Source: DATHTC01 sp035456465 (GTDB taxonomy: Bacteria > Actinomycetota > Thermoleophilia > Gaiellales > Gaiellaceae). From it: a DNA stretch of 64,000 nt. Below, piece by piece: positions 8,683-16,286 of this stretch. The stretch spans positions 1 through 64,000 of the forward strand of contig DATIDD010000058.1 of NCBI GenBank assembly GCA_035456465.1, given 5' to 3'. How positions within the stretch are numbered: position 1 is the first letter of the stretch; every line of letters begins with the position of its first letter. Both the position numbers and the translations under genes were made by a program. The notes below the pieces were generated by a model. It was not told the origin of the DNA. It made no database searches and saw nothing but the letters and a program-made list of their open reading frames with translations.

Positions 8683-11378
8683 TGGTCGAGTTCACGCTCG
8701 ACGGCGCCCGGGTCAGCGCCTCCGAGGGGGAGTTGCTGGTGCACGCGGCTGCGCGCCACGGCGTCTTCGTCCCGACGCTCTGCCACGACGGCCGGCTCGA
8801 CCCGTACGGCGGCTGCCGCATGTGCGTGGTGGAGGTCGAGGGCGCGCCGCGGCCGCTCCCGGCCTGCGCCACGCGCGTGGCCGAAGGGATGGTCGTCTCC
8901 ACGAACGGGGCCGCCGAGCGCGACCGCCGGACGCTGACCGAGATGCTGCTCGCCGAGCACCTGAGCCCCAACCCCGGCGGCCGCCCGAACGAGCTGCTCG
9001 ACCTCGCCGCCGACCTCGGGGTCGAGGCGCCGTTCGTCCTCCCCGACGCGGGCCGCGAGCGGTACGAGGACCGCAACAAGCTGATGGGCTACGACCCGGA
9101 CGCCTGCATCCTCTGCGCCCGCTGCGTGCGGTACACGCAGGAGGTGATGCAGTGCTCGGCGCTCTCGCTGGAGGGCAAGGGGCCCGACGCGCGCGTGGTG
9201 CCGACGCACGGGTACTCGTGGCTCGACACCGAGTGCGAGCTCTGCGGCGGCTGCCTCGGCACGTGCCCAACCGGGGCGATCTACGAGAAGTTCCTCGAGG
9301 GCGCGCCCCCCGGCCACGAGCGCTCGCTGCGCAAGGTCCGCTCGACGTGCACGTACTGCGGCGTCGGCTGCCAGATCGACCTTCACGTCGACCCCGAGTC
9401 CGAGCGGATCGTGAAGATCACCTCCGACCCGGGCTACGTGTCGAACGAGGGCAACCTCTGCGTCAAGGGCCGCTTCGCCTTCAACTTCGTCCACCACCCG
9501 GACCGCCTGACGGAGCCGCTCGTCCGCGGCGACGACGGCGAGCTCCGCCCCACGACCTGGGACGACGCGCTCCGCGTCGCCGCAGCGGGCCTGAGGGAGG
9601 TGAAGGAGCGGCACGGCCCGCAGTCGGTCGGCGTGCTCGCGTCGGCGCGACTGACGATGGAGGAGAACTTCCTGATCCAGAAGCTCGCCCGCACCGGGCT
9701 CGGCACGAACTCGGTCCACTCCTGCGAGGCCACCTGACACGCTCCGACCCTCTACGGCCTGGTCAGGTCGTTGGGCAGGGGAGCAAGCACCAACTCGATC
9801 CCCGAGATCGAGAACGCCCGCTTCCTGTTCGTGATCGGCTCGAACACGACGGAGGCGCATCCGGTGCTCGCGCTGCGGATGAAGAAGGCCGTCCGTCGCG
9901 GCGCCACGCTCGTCGTCGCCGACCCGCGGCGGATCTGGCTGACGAAGCTCGCGAAGCGGCACCTCCAGCTGCGACCGGGGACGGACGTCTGGCTGCTGAA
10001 CGCGATGCTGCACGTGATCCTCGACGAGGGGCTCGACGACCGCGCCTACGTCGACGCGCACACCGAGGGGATCGAGGCGCTCGCGGAGGTCGTCGCCCGC
10101 TATCCGCCGGAGGAAGCCGAGCGCGTGACCGGCGTGCCGGCGGCCGCGATCGCGGAGACGGCGCGGGAGTACGCGGCCGAGCGGCACGCGGCCGTCTTCT
10201 ACACGCTCGGGATCACCGAGCACGCGTCCGCGATCGACAACATCTGGTCGCTCTCCAACCTCGTCTTGCTGACGGGCCATCTCGGCTACGAGTCCACCGG
10301 GCTGAACGCGCTCCGCGGGCAGAACAACGTCCAGGGGCTGAACGACGCGGGCGCGAACCCCGCATATCTCCCGGGCTACCAGGCGCTCGACGACCCCGAC
10401 CACCGCCGCAAGTTCTCCGACGCCTGGGGCGCCGAGGTGCCCGAGACGCCGGGCTACCGGCTCGACCAGATGATCTCGGGCCTCCACGACGGCCGCGTGC
10501 GCGCGCTCTACCTGATCGGCGAGAATCCCGCGCAGACCGAGCCGAACGCGCACCACGTCGAGGAGGGGCTCGCGGGGCTCGACTTCCTCGTGGCGCAGGA
10601 CCTCTTCCTGAACGACTCGACGCGACGGTTCGCCGACGTCGTGCTGCCGGCGTCGAGCTTCGCGGAGAAGGAGGGGACGTTCACGAACACGGAGCGACGC
10701 GTGAACCGCGTGCGCAAGGCGGTGCCGTCCCCGGGGCAGGCGCGCGAGGACTGGCGGATCGTCGTCGAGCTCGCGAACGCGCTCGGGCTCGAATGGAGCT
10801 ACGCGTCCGCCGAGGAGGTGTGGAACGAGTTCGCCGACCTCGCCCCGAACTGGTCCGGGATCCGCTACGACCGCCTGGAGGAGCAGGGCCTCCAGTGGCC
10901 GTGCACCGACCGCGACCACCCCGGCTCGCCCTACCTCCACGCGCCCCATCCGGCGCGGCCGAACGGCAAGGGACGCTTCTTCCCGGTCGAGTACCAGCCG
11001 CCGATCGAGCAGCCGGACGCCGAGTACCCGCTCGTGCTGTCGACGGGGAGGACGCTGTACCACTACAACTCGGGCGGGATGACGATGCGCGAGGCCGGCG
11101 TCGTCCAGAAGCAGGAGGACCCGTTCTTCGAGATCAGCCCCGAGGACGCGGCCGCGCTCGGTCTCGTCGACGGCCAGCGGGCGCGGCTCGTCTCGCGTCG
11201 CGGCTCGCTCGAGGCGCGCGCGACGATCGGCGACCGCGTCTACCCGGGCCTCGTCTGGATGGCGCTCCACTTCGCGCAGGCGAAGGTGAACTGGCTCACG
11301 CACGACGTCGGCGACCCGCTGATCGGGACGCCGGAGTACAAGGTCTCCGCCGTGCGCGTCGAGCCGGTGGGCCGGTGA
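8682..11378 (+). CDS. fdhA: Formate dehydrogenase alpha subunit, selenocysteine-containing
   Basis: Molybdopterin oxidoreductase of 898 residues if TGA 9735-9737 is read as selenocysteine (residue 352). The reading frame is identical on both sides, and the protein matches the family end to end. In order: [2Fe-2S] domain (Cys 34, 45, 48, 62), two ferredoxin-type clusters (Cys 142/145/148/158 and 185/188/191/195), the Mo-domain [4Fe-4S] site (Cys 223, 226, 230, 260), then HSCEAT-Sec-HAPTLYGL. E. coli FdhF likewise has Sec followed by His and a Pro. After it come RGQNNVQG and a C-terminal SAVRVEPVG region as in FdhF. It oxidises formate to CO2 (or the reverse) with the upstream NAD-linked subunit, in the cytoplasm. 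It needs selA/selB/selC, none of which is in the window. Automated annotation would split it into two genes at 9737/9771. Confidence 0.88.
9735..9737 (+). other. In-frame UGA selenocysteine codon
   Basis: TGA sits at the position of the Mo/W-ligating Sec or Cys in formate dehydrogenases, with the next codon CAC (His) as in known Sec-FDH enzymes. The frame stays open with full homology for another 546 codons. Confidence 0.85.
9754..9771 (+). promoter_or_regulatory. Bacterial SECIS-like hairpin
   Basis: A 7-bp stem pairs 9754-9760 (acggcct) with 9765-9771 (aggtcgt), with one G-U pair, closed by the tetraloop GGUC at 9761-9764. The loop begins 23 nt after the UGA. E. coli fdhF SECIS also has a GGUC apical loop, 18 nt after its UGA; the guanosine/uridine there is the SelB contact. 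An outer GCTCC (9741-9745) can also pair with GGAGC further downstream. Confidence 0.8.
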
Positions 11379-12109
11379 GCGACTCCCTCGTCGCGCCGCC
11401 GTTCACGGGCCGCTTCGGGCGCCCGTACGTCTACCGGGAGCGCTGCGACTCGACGCAGTCGCTGCTCGACGGCACCGAGCCCGAGGGCGCGGTCGCCGTG
11501 TGCGACGAGCAGACCGCGGGGCGCGGCCGGCACAGCCGCTCGTGGGTCGCACCGGCCGGGACGTCGATCCTCTGCTCGACGCTGCTGCGGCCGCCGCCGG
11601 GGCGCCGGCTGCCGGAGCTCGCGCTCGTCGCGGGAACGGCGGCCGCGGACGCAGTGGAGGAGGCGCTCCAGCTCACCGCGCAGATCAAGTGGCCGAACGA
11701 CGTGATGGTGAACCGGCGCAAGGTCGCGGGCGTGCTCGCGGAGGTGCGGGGCGAGGCCGTGATCGTCGGGATCGGCGTCAACGTGAACCAGACGCGCGAG
11801 CAGCTCCCCGCCGACGCGGCCACGCCGCCGGCGTCGCTGCGAACGCTCGACGGCCGCGCGCGCGACCGCGCGACGATCCTGGTCTCGGTGCTCGCACGGC
11901 TCGAGCTCCACTACGACCGCTGGCGCGAGGGCGGCCTGGACGCCATCTACGACGTCCTCGGCGCGCGCGACTTCCTGCGCGGCCGGCGCGTCGCGGTCGC
12001 CGGCGTGGCCGGGACCGCGGCGGGGATCGACCGCGACGGGCGCCTCGTCGTCGAGGCCGACGGCGAGCGTCGGGCCGTCGAGAGCGGCGAGGTCGCGTAT
12101 GAGCGCTGA
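11375..12109 (+). CDS. birA: Biotin--[acetyl-CoA-carboxylase] ligase
   Basis: A 244-residue biotin protein ligase that activates biotin as biotinyl-AMP and attaches it to the carboxylase BCCP domain. The motifs are clear: CDSTQSLL, DEQTAGRGRHSRSW (biotinyl-AMP binding GRGR), IKWPNDVMV and KVAGVLAEV with GIGVNVN. There is no N-terminal helix-turn-helix, so it is the monofunctional, non-repressor type. The GTG start overlaps the fdhA stop (GTGA), which makes it part of the same transcript although the functions are unrelated. Confidence 0.92.
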   Translation: MSDSLVAPPFTGRFGRPYVYRERCDSTQSLLDGTEPEGAVAVCDEQTAGRGRHSRSWVAPAGTSILCSTLLRPPPGRRLPELALVAGTAAADAVEEALQLTAQIKWPNDVMVNRRKVAGVLAEVRGEAVIVGIGVNVNQTREQLPADAATPPASLRTLDGRARDRATILVSVLARLELHYDRWREGGLDAIYDVLGARDFLRGRRVAVAGVAGTAAGIDRDGRLVVEADGERRAVESGEVAYER

Positions 12110-12293
12110 GCGCCCGGAGACGCCCGACGAGGAGCTCTCGCAGGATCCCGGCATCCCCGGCGTCGACGCGATCGCCGACGCCTCCACGCCGATCCCGGAC
12201 GAGCAGGACGAGTCGGTCGGGCGGCGCGAGCGCCTCGACGACGTCGACGAGGAGGGCCACCTGGCGACGGGCGAGCCGGACGAGCCCGCGTGA
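12099..12293 (+). CDS. Small acidic protein of unknown function
   Basis: A 64-residue, strongly acidic, Pro-rich, probably disordered protein (ERPETPDEELSQDPG at the start). It starts inside the birA 3' end (11 bp overlap), and its stop overlaps the next GTG by 4 bp, so it is embedded in an operon, which supports it being a real gene. No family recognised. Confidence 0.55.
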   Translation: MSAERPETPDEELSQDPGIPGVDAIADASTPIPDEQDESVGRRERLDDVDEEGHLATGEPDEPA

Positions 12294-12910
12294 CGACCCG
12301 CAACGTGGAGACGCCGCACGGCCGCGCGCACGTCCACGTGCACGAGGCGACGAAGCCGCCGGCGGCGCTCGTCCTCGGCCACGGCGCCGGCGGCGGCGTG
12401 GGAGCCCGCGATCTCGTGGCGGCGACGGAGGCCGCTCTCGCCGTGGGCCTCAGCGTCGCGCTCGTCGAGCAGCCGTACCGCGTCGCCGGTCGCCGCTCGC
12501 CCGCGCCCGCGCACCACCTCGACGCCGCGTGGACGGCGGTGGTGGAGCACCTCCGGGCGGACGAGCTCCGGGGGCTTCCGCTCGTCGTCGGCGGTCGCTC
12601 CTCGGGCGCGCGCGTCGCCTGCCGCACGGCCGCCGCGACGGGCGCCGTCGGCGTGCTGTGCCTCGCGTTCCCGCTGCAGCCGCGCCGCCGCTCACCGCCT
12701 CCCGCGCCCAGCCGGCTCGCGGAGCTCGACGGCGTGACGGTGCCGACTTTGGTGATCCAGGGCACGCGGGACGTGTTCGGCATTCCGCCGGCCGGCGCGA
12801 CCCGGACGGTGGTGCAGGTGGAGAGCGACCACGGCCTGCGGACAGACCTCGAGGCCGTGGCCGCCGCGGTCCAGAGCTGGCTCGCGCGGATCGTCGCCCC
12901 GCTGCGGTAG
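12290..12910 (+). CDS. Alpha/beta hydrolase, Tex30/KANL3-like
   Basis: A 206-residue compact hydrolase. It has an oxyanion-type LVLGHGAGGG near residue 30, the nucleophile elbow GGRSSGAR (GxSxG), LVIQGTRDVFG with the likely acidic residue, and VESDHGL with the likely His. This spacing matches the dienelactone-hydrolase-like Tex30/KANL3 group. The GTG start overlaps the preceding stop (GTGA). Substrate unknown. Confidence 0.75.
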   Translation: MTTRNVETPHGRAHVHVHEATKPPAALVLGHGAGGGVGARDLVAATEAALAVGLSVALVEQPYRVAGRRSPAPAHHLDAAWTAVVEHLRADELRGLPLVVGGRSSGARVACRTAAATGAVGVLCLAFPLQPRRRSPPPAPSRLAELDGVTVPTLVIQGTRDVFGIPPAGATRTVVQVESDHGLRTDLEAVAAAVQSWLARIVAPLR

Positions 12911-12924
12911 GCCCGGCACGCATG

Positions 12925-12938
12925 CGAACATGTGTTCG
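12925..12938. promoter_or_regulatory. LexA (SOS) box upstream of dinB
   Basis: The 14-mer CGAAC-ATGT-GTTCG fits the Gram-positive/actinobacterial LexA consensus CGAAC-N4-GTTCG exactly. It overlaps the first possible GTG (12932) of the polymerase gene and ends 2 nt before GTG 12941, so LexA bound here would block transcription of dinB. Confidence 0.75.
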
Positions 12939-12940
12939 TC

Positions 12941-14128
12941 GTGGTCACGGCGACGATCCTGCACGCCGACGTCGACGCGTTCTTCGCGTCGGTCGAGCAA
13001 CGCGACGACCCGCGCCTGCGCGGGCGGCCGGTGATCGTCGGCGGCGGCGTCGTCCTCGCCGCCAGCTACGAGGCGAAGGCGCGCGGCGTCCGCACGGCGA
13101 TGGGCGGCAGACAGGCCCGTCGACTGTGCCCCGACGCGGTGGTGGTCACGCCCCGGATGACCGCCTACGCCGAGGCGAGCAAGGCGCTGTTCCGGGTGTT
13201 CGAGGACACGACGCCGCTCGTCGAGGGGCTCTCGATCGACGAGGCCTTCCTCGACGTCCGCGGGATGCAGCGGATCGCCGGCGAGCCCGCCCAGATCGCG
13301 GCGCGGCTGCGGCGGGCGGTCCGCGAGCAGGTCGGGCTCCCGGTCACCGTCGGCGTGGCGAGGACGAAGTTCCTCGCCAAGGTCGCGAGCGGCGTGGCCA
13401 AGCCCGACGGCCTCCTGGTCGTTCCGCCCGACCGCGAGCTGGCATTCCTGCACCCGCTCCCCGTCGAGCGGCTGTGGGGCGTCGGTCCGGTCACCGCGGC
13501 CCGGCTGCGCGCCTGCGGGATCACGACCGTCGGCGAGGTCGCCGGAATCGGCGAGGGGGTCCTCGTGTCCCTGCTGGGCCGGGCGGCGGGACGCCAGCTC
13601 CACGCCCTCGCCCGCAACGTCGACCCGCGGCCGGTGCGCGGACGGCGCCGCCGCGGCTCGATCGGATCGCAGCGCGCGCTCGGCCGGTCGCCGACCTCGC
13701 CCGAGGCCCTCGACGCCACCGTCGTCGCGCTCGTCGACCGCGTCACCCGCCGGATGCGCGCGGCGGGACGCGTCGGCCGCACGGTCGTCCTCCGCCTGCG
13801 CTTCGACGACTTCTCGCGCGCCACGCGGTCGCACACGTTGCCGTGGGCCACGGCACAGACGCACACGATCCTCGCGGTCGCACGGGAGCTGGTCGCCGCT
13901 GCGATGCCGCTGATCGAGCCCCGCGGCCTCACCCTCGTCGGCGTGACGGTCGCCAACCTCGACGACGGCCGTGCCCTCCAGCTCCCGCTCCCGTTCGACC
14001 GCTACAGCGACGGAGCTCTCGACGCCGCCCTCGACGAGGCTCGCCTCCGGTTCGGTCCGTCGGCGGTGACGCGGGCGGTGCTGGTGGGCCGCGACTCGGG
14101 CCCGACCGTGCCGTTGCTGCCCGACTGA
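12941..14128 (+). CDS. dinB: DNA polymerase IV (Y-family translesion polymerase)
   Basis: A 395-residue error-prone polymerase. It carries the catalytic motif ILHADVDAFFASVEQ, the second acidic site SIDEAFLDV, a helix-hairpin-helix-like LWGVGPVTAARL, and a little-finger domain. It ends DSGPTVPLLPD, with no obvious beta-clamp motif. GTG 12941 was chosen over GTG 12932 because the LexA operator covers 12932 and conserved sequence begins right after 12941. No Shine-Dalgarno is visible. The SOS box implies induction by DNA damage. Confidence 0.9.
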   Translation: MVTATILHADVDAFFASVEQRDDPRLRGRPVIVGGGVVLAASYEAKARGVRTAMGGRQARRLCPDAVVVTPRMTAYAEASKALFRVFEDTTPLVEGLSIDEAFLDVRGMQRIAGEPAQIAARLRRAVREQVGLPVTVGVARTKFLAKVASGVAKPDGLLVVPPDRELAFLHPLPVERLWGVGPVTAARLRACGITTVGEVAGIGEGVLVSLLGRAAGRQLHALARNVDPRPVRGRRRRGSIGSQRALGRSPTSPEALDATVVALVDRVTRRMRAAGRVGRTVVLRLRFDDFSRATRSHTLPWATAQTHTILAVARELVAAAMPLIEPRGLTLVGVTVANLDDGRALQLPLPFDRYSDGALDAALDEARLRFGPSAVTRAVLVGRDSGPTVPLLPD

Positions 14129-14162
14129 CCGGGCGCGGCCGACCGCCCGACTCGCCGAAGGC

Positions 14163-15125
14163 TCAGCAGAGCACGAGGTCGAGCGTGAGCGAGCTCGGCG
14201 CCGAACGGTTGCCCGAGCTGTCGACCGCCTGCACCGTGAACGTGTTGGCGCCCGTGACGTTGCCGTACGCGATCCAGCGGTCGATCCCGGCGACGGCGCC
14301 GTCGAGCACGCCGTTGACCCGGACCTCGTACTGGATCGACGCGGGCGGATCGACGTCGTCGGTGGACTCCTCCCAGAAGAGCCACACCTCGCCGCAGTCG
14401 AAGGCGAAGCCGTAGACGTTCGCCGGAGCGGACGGAGCGACCCCGTCGGTGCTCGCCGACGTCGTCGCCGTGACCGGCGCGCTCGGCGCCGACACGTTGC
14501 CCGACGGGTCGACCGCGGCGACCGTGAACGTGTGCGTCGTCGCGGGCGCGAGCCGGAGGACGGTGACGGCGCGGTCACCGGTCCACTGCAGCTCGTCGGC
14601 GCGGACGGGGACGCCGTCCGCGACCACCCGGTAGGCGCAGCACGACGCGTCGTCGTCGGCGACAGGCGGCCACGCGAGCGAGACGGCCGAGTGCGTGACG
14701 CCGGTCACCGAGACCGACGGCGCAGCCGGAGGCGTCACGTCCACGGGAAGCGTCACGGTGACGGTGTTGCTGTCCGCGGACCGCCTCCCTTTCTGGTCGG
14801 CGGCCCACATCACGAAGGAGTACGTCCTCCCCGGGACCAGGTCGCGGACCCAGGTGAAGGTCGTCTCCGTCTGGCTCACGCCGAGCTGGTAGCCGGTGTC
14901 GACGAGGCGGATGACGTACACGAAGGACCCGGCGTTCGCGGCCGGGTTCCACGCGAGGGTCACGCTGTGCGGCGTCATCGCCGTCACGCGAAGGTTCGTC
15001 GGGCCCGAGAGCCGCGAGCGCTCGGGGGCCGAGCCGGCGGCCGGGGCCGTGAGCAGCGGAACGAGGAGCGCGGTCGCGACGACGGCGACGAGGCGAAGGG
15101 GCGGACGCGTGCGGGACGGGTTCAT
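14163..15125 (-). CDS. Secreted protein with three fibronectin type III domains
   Basis: A 320-residue protein with a signal peptide (RTRPPLRLVAVVATALLVPLL, cleavage near APAAGSA). Three FN3-like modules follow at about residues 40-130, 133-225 and 230-320 (SVTLAWNP..., AVSLAWPP..., VWLFWEES...), each ending in a NTVTV or NTFTVQAVDSSGN type strand. Paired Cys (CC near 170) may form disulfides. There is no catalytic domain, so it is probably an extracellular binding or surface protein. A GGAGGACC Shine-Dalgarno precedes the ATG. Confidence 0.8.
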   Translation of the reverse strand: MNPSRTRPPLRLVAVVATALLVPLLTAPAAGSAPERSRLSGPTNLRVTAMTPHSVTLAWNPAANAGSFVYVIRLVDTGYQLGVSQTETTFTWVRDLVPGRTYSFVMWAADQKGRRSADSNTVTVTLPVDVTPPAAPSVSVTGVTHSAVSLAWPPVADDDASCCAYRVVADGVPVRADELQWTGDRAVTVLRLAPATTHTFTVAAVDPSGNVSAPSAPVTATTSASTDGVAPSAPANVYGFAFDCGEVWLFWEESTDDVDPPASIQYEVRVNGVLDGAVAGIDRWIAYGNVTGANTFTVQAVDSSGNRSAPSSLTLDLVLC

Positions 15126-15212
15126 CCGGTCCTCCCAACGGAGCGGCGCGTGAACGCGCCTGGTGCGTTGACCGGAGTACCTCGTCGGGCCGGCGTCGGA
15201 TTGGTGCCGCCC

Positions 15213-16286
15213 TCAGGCGGCCGCCGCGACCCCTGGCTTCCGCCCCGCCGCGATCCGCCCGGCGAGGAACTCCGCGTCTTCGGCCACCCAGCCGAGCAAC
15301 GCCGATCCCCTCGTGTGCTGCCACGGGAGGCCCAGGAAGTACAGGCCGGGCGTGTCGGTGACGCCGCGACGATGCCGCACCTCCCCGCGGTCGTCCACCA
15401 CGGGCGCGTCGATCCAGGAGTGGTCGAGCCCGAAGCCCGTCGCCCAGATCACGGCGTCGACCGCCAGCTCCGTCCCGTCGGCGAAGTCGACCGTGCGCCC
15501 CGAGGCGCCGGTGGCCCGCGGCTCCAGCACGACCCCCTGCCGCCGCGCGGCCCGCGGGCTCGAGCCGATCAGCGTGTCGCGGCTCCGGAGGCGCCGGCCC
15601 AGCCGCGAGTCGACGTTGATCCGGAGGACCCGGGTCCTGCCGAGCCACCAGAAGAGGTCGCGGCCGAGCAGTCGCTGGGGAAGCGGCGTCTGCCGCGAGC
15701 CGACCGAGAGGTGGACGCGATGCGTCGCGGCGAGCTCCGCGGCGATCTGGAAGCCGGTGTTCCCGCCGCCGACGACCAGCACCGTCCCGTCCGGGACGCC
15801 CCCGGGCGCGCGGTAGCCGGTGCTGTGGACCTGGAAGACGTCGGGCGCGAGGTCGCCGGCGAAGGCGGGCACGCGCGGAGTCTGGAACGGCCCCGTCGCC
15901 ACCACCACCTGGTCGGCCTGGACGATCCCGTCGTCCAGCTCGAGGCGGAACGGCCCGTCGGTCGCGGCCAGCGACCGGACGCCGGCTCCGAGCTCGACCG
16001 GGAGCTCGAACGTCTCGGCGTAGCGCTCGAGGTAGCCGATCACCTCGTCGCGCGTCGGGTAGCCGTCGGGATCGCCGGGGAAGGCGAGCCCCGGGAGGGC
16101 GTCGTAGCGCCGCGGCGTGAAGAGGACGAGCGAGTCCCAGCGGCCACGCCACGCGGCGCCGATCGAGTCCGCGCCCTCGAGGATCACGAACCGGTGGCCG
16201 TCCCGGGCGAGGAGCGAGCCGAGCGCCAGCCCCGCCTGCCCGGCGCCCACGACGGCGACGTCGTAGTGCTCGCCGGAGGGCGTCAC
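15213..16286 (-). CDS. FAD/NADPH-dependent flavin monooxygenase
   Basis: A 357-residue protein with an N-terminal FAD Rossmann motif VVGAGQAGLALG, a central NADPH motif VVGGGNTGFQIA, and VFQVHSTGYR in the place of the FMO/BVMO fingerprint. It ends with the ATGF and GLYFLGLPWQHTRGSALLGWV segments typical of YdeN/CzcO-like monooxygenases. The GTG start at 16286 overlaps the oxidase stop (GTGA), so the two genes are co-transcribed. CzcO-like proteins often sit with metal-resistance genes, in line with the metal-binding neighbour; the substrate is unknown. Confidence 0.85.
   Translation of the reverse strand: MTPSGEHYDVAVVGAGQAGLALGSLLARDGHRFVILEGADSIGAAWRGRWDSLVLFTPRRYDALPGLAFPGDPDGYPTRDEVIGYLERYAETFELPVELGAGVRSLAATDGPFRLELDDGIVQADQVVVATGPFQTPRVPAFAGDLAPDVFQVHSTGYRAPGGVPDGTVLVVGGGNTGFQIAAELAATHRVHLSVGSRQTPLPQRLLGRDLFWWLGRTRVLRINVDSRLGRRLRSRDTLIGSSPRAARRQGVVLEPRATGASGRTVDFADGTELAVDAVIWATGFGLDHSWIDAPVVDDRGEVRHRRGVTDTPGLYFLGLPWQHTRGSALLGWVAEDAEFLAGRIAAGRKPGVAAAA

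Noticed and set aside
8520..11303. Minus-strand ORF of 927 codons through the formate dehydrogenase genes
   Set aside because: A shadow of fdhA: composition is Arg/Val/Glu-rich, there are no motifs, and the plus strand is a full-length oxidoreductase.
9738..11378. Separate downstream gene starting at TTG 9771, with TGA 9735 as a true stop
   Set aside because: Homology runs without a gap over the TGA, which sits at the Sec position with a SECIS-like hairpin; two genes would each lack half of the molybdenum domain.
12932..12941. GTG 12932 as the dinB start
   Set aside because: It lies in the LexA operator and adds three non-conserved residues; GTG 12941 is better.
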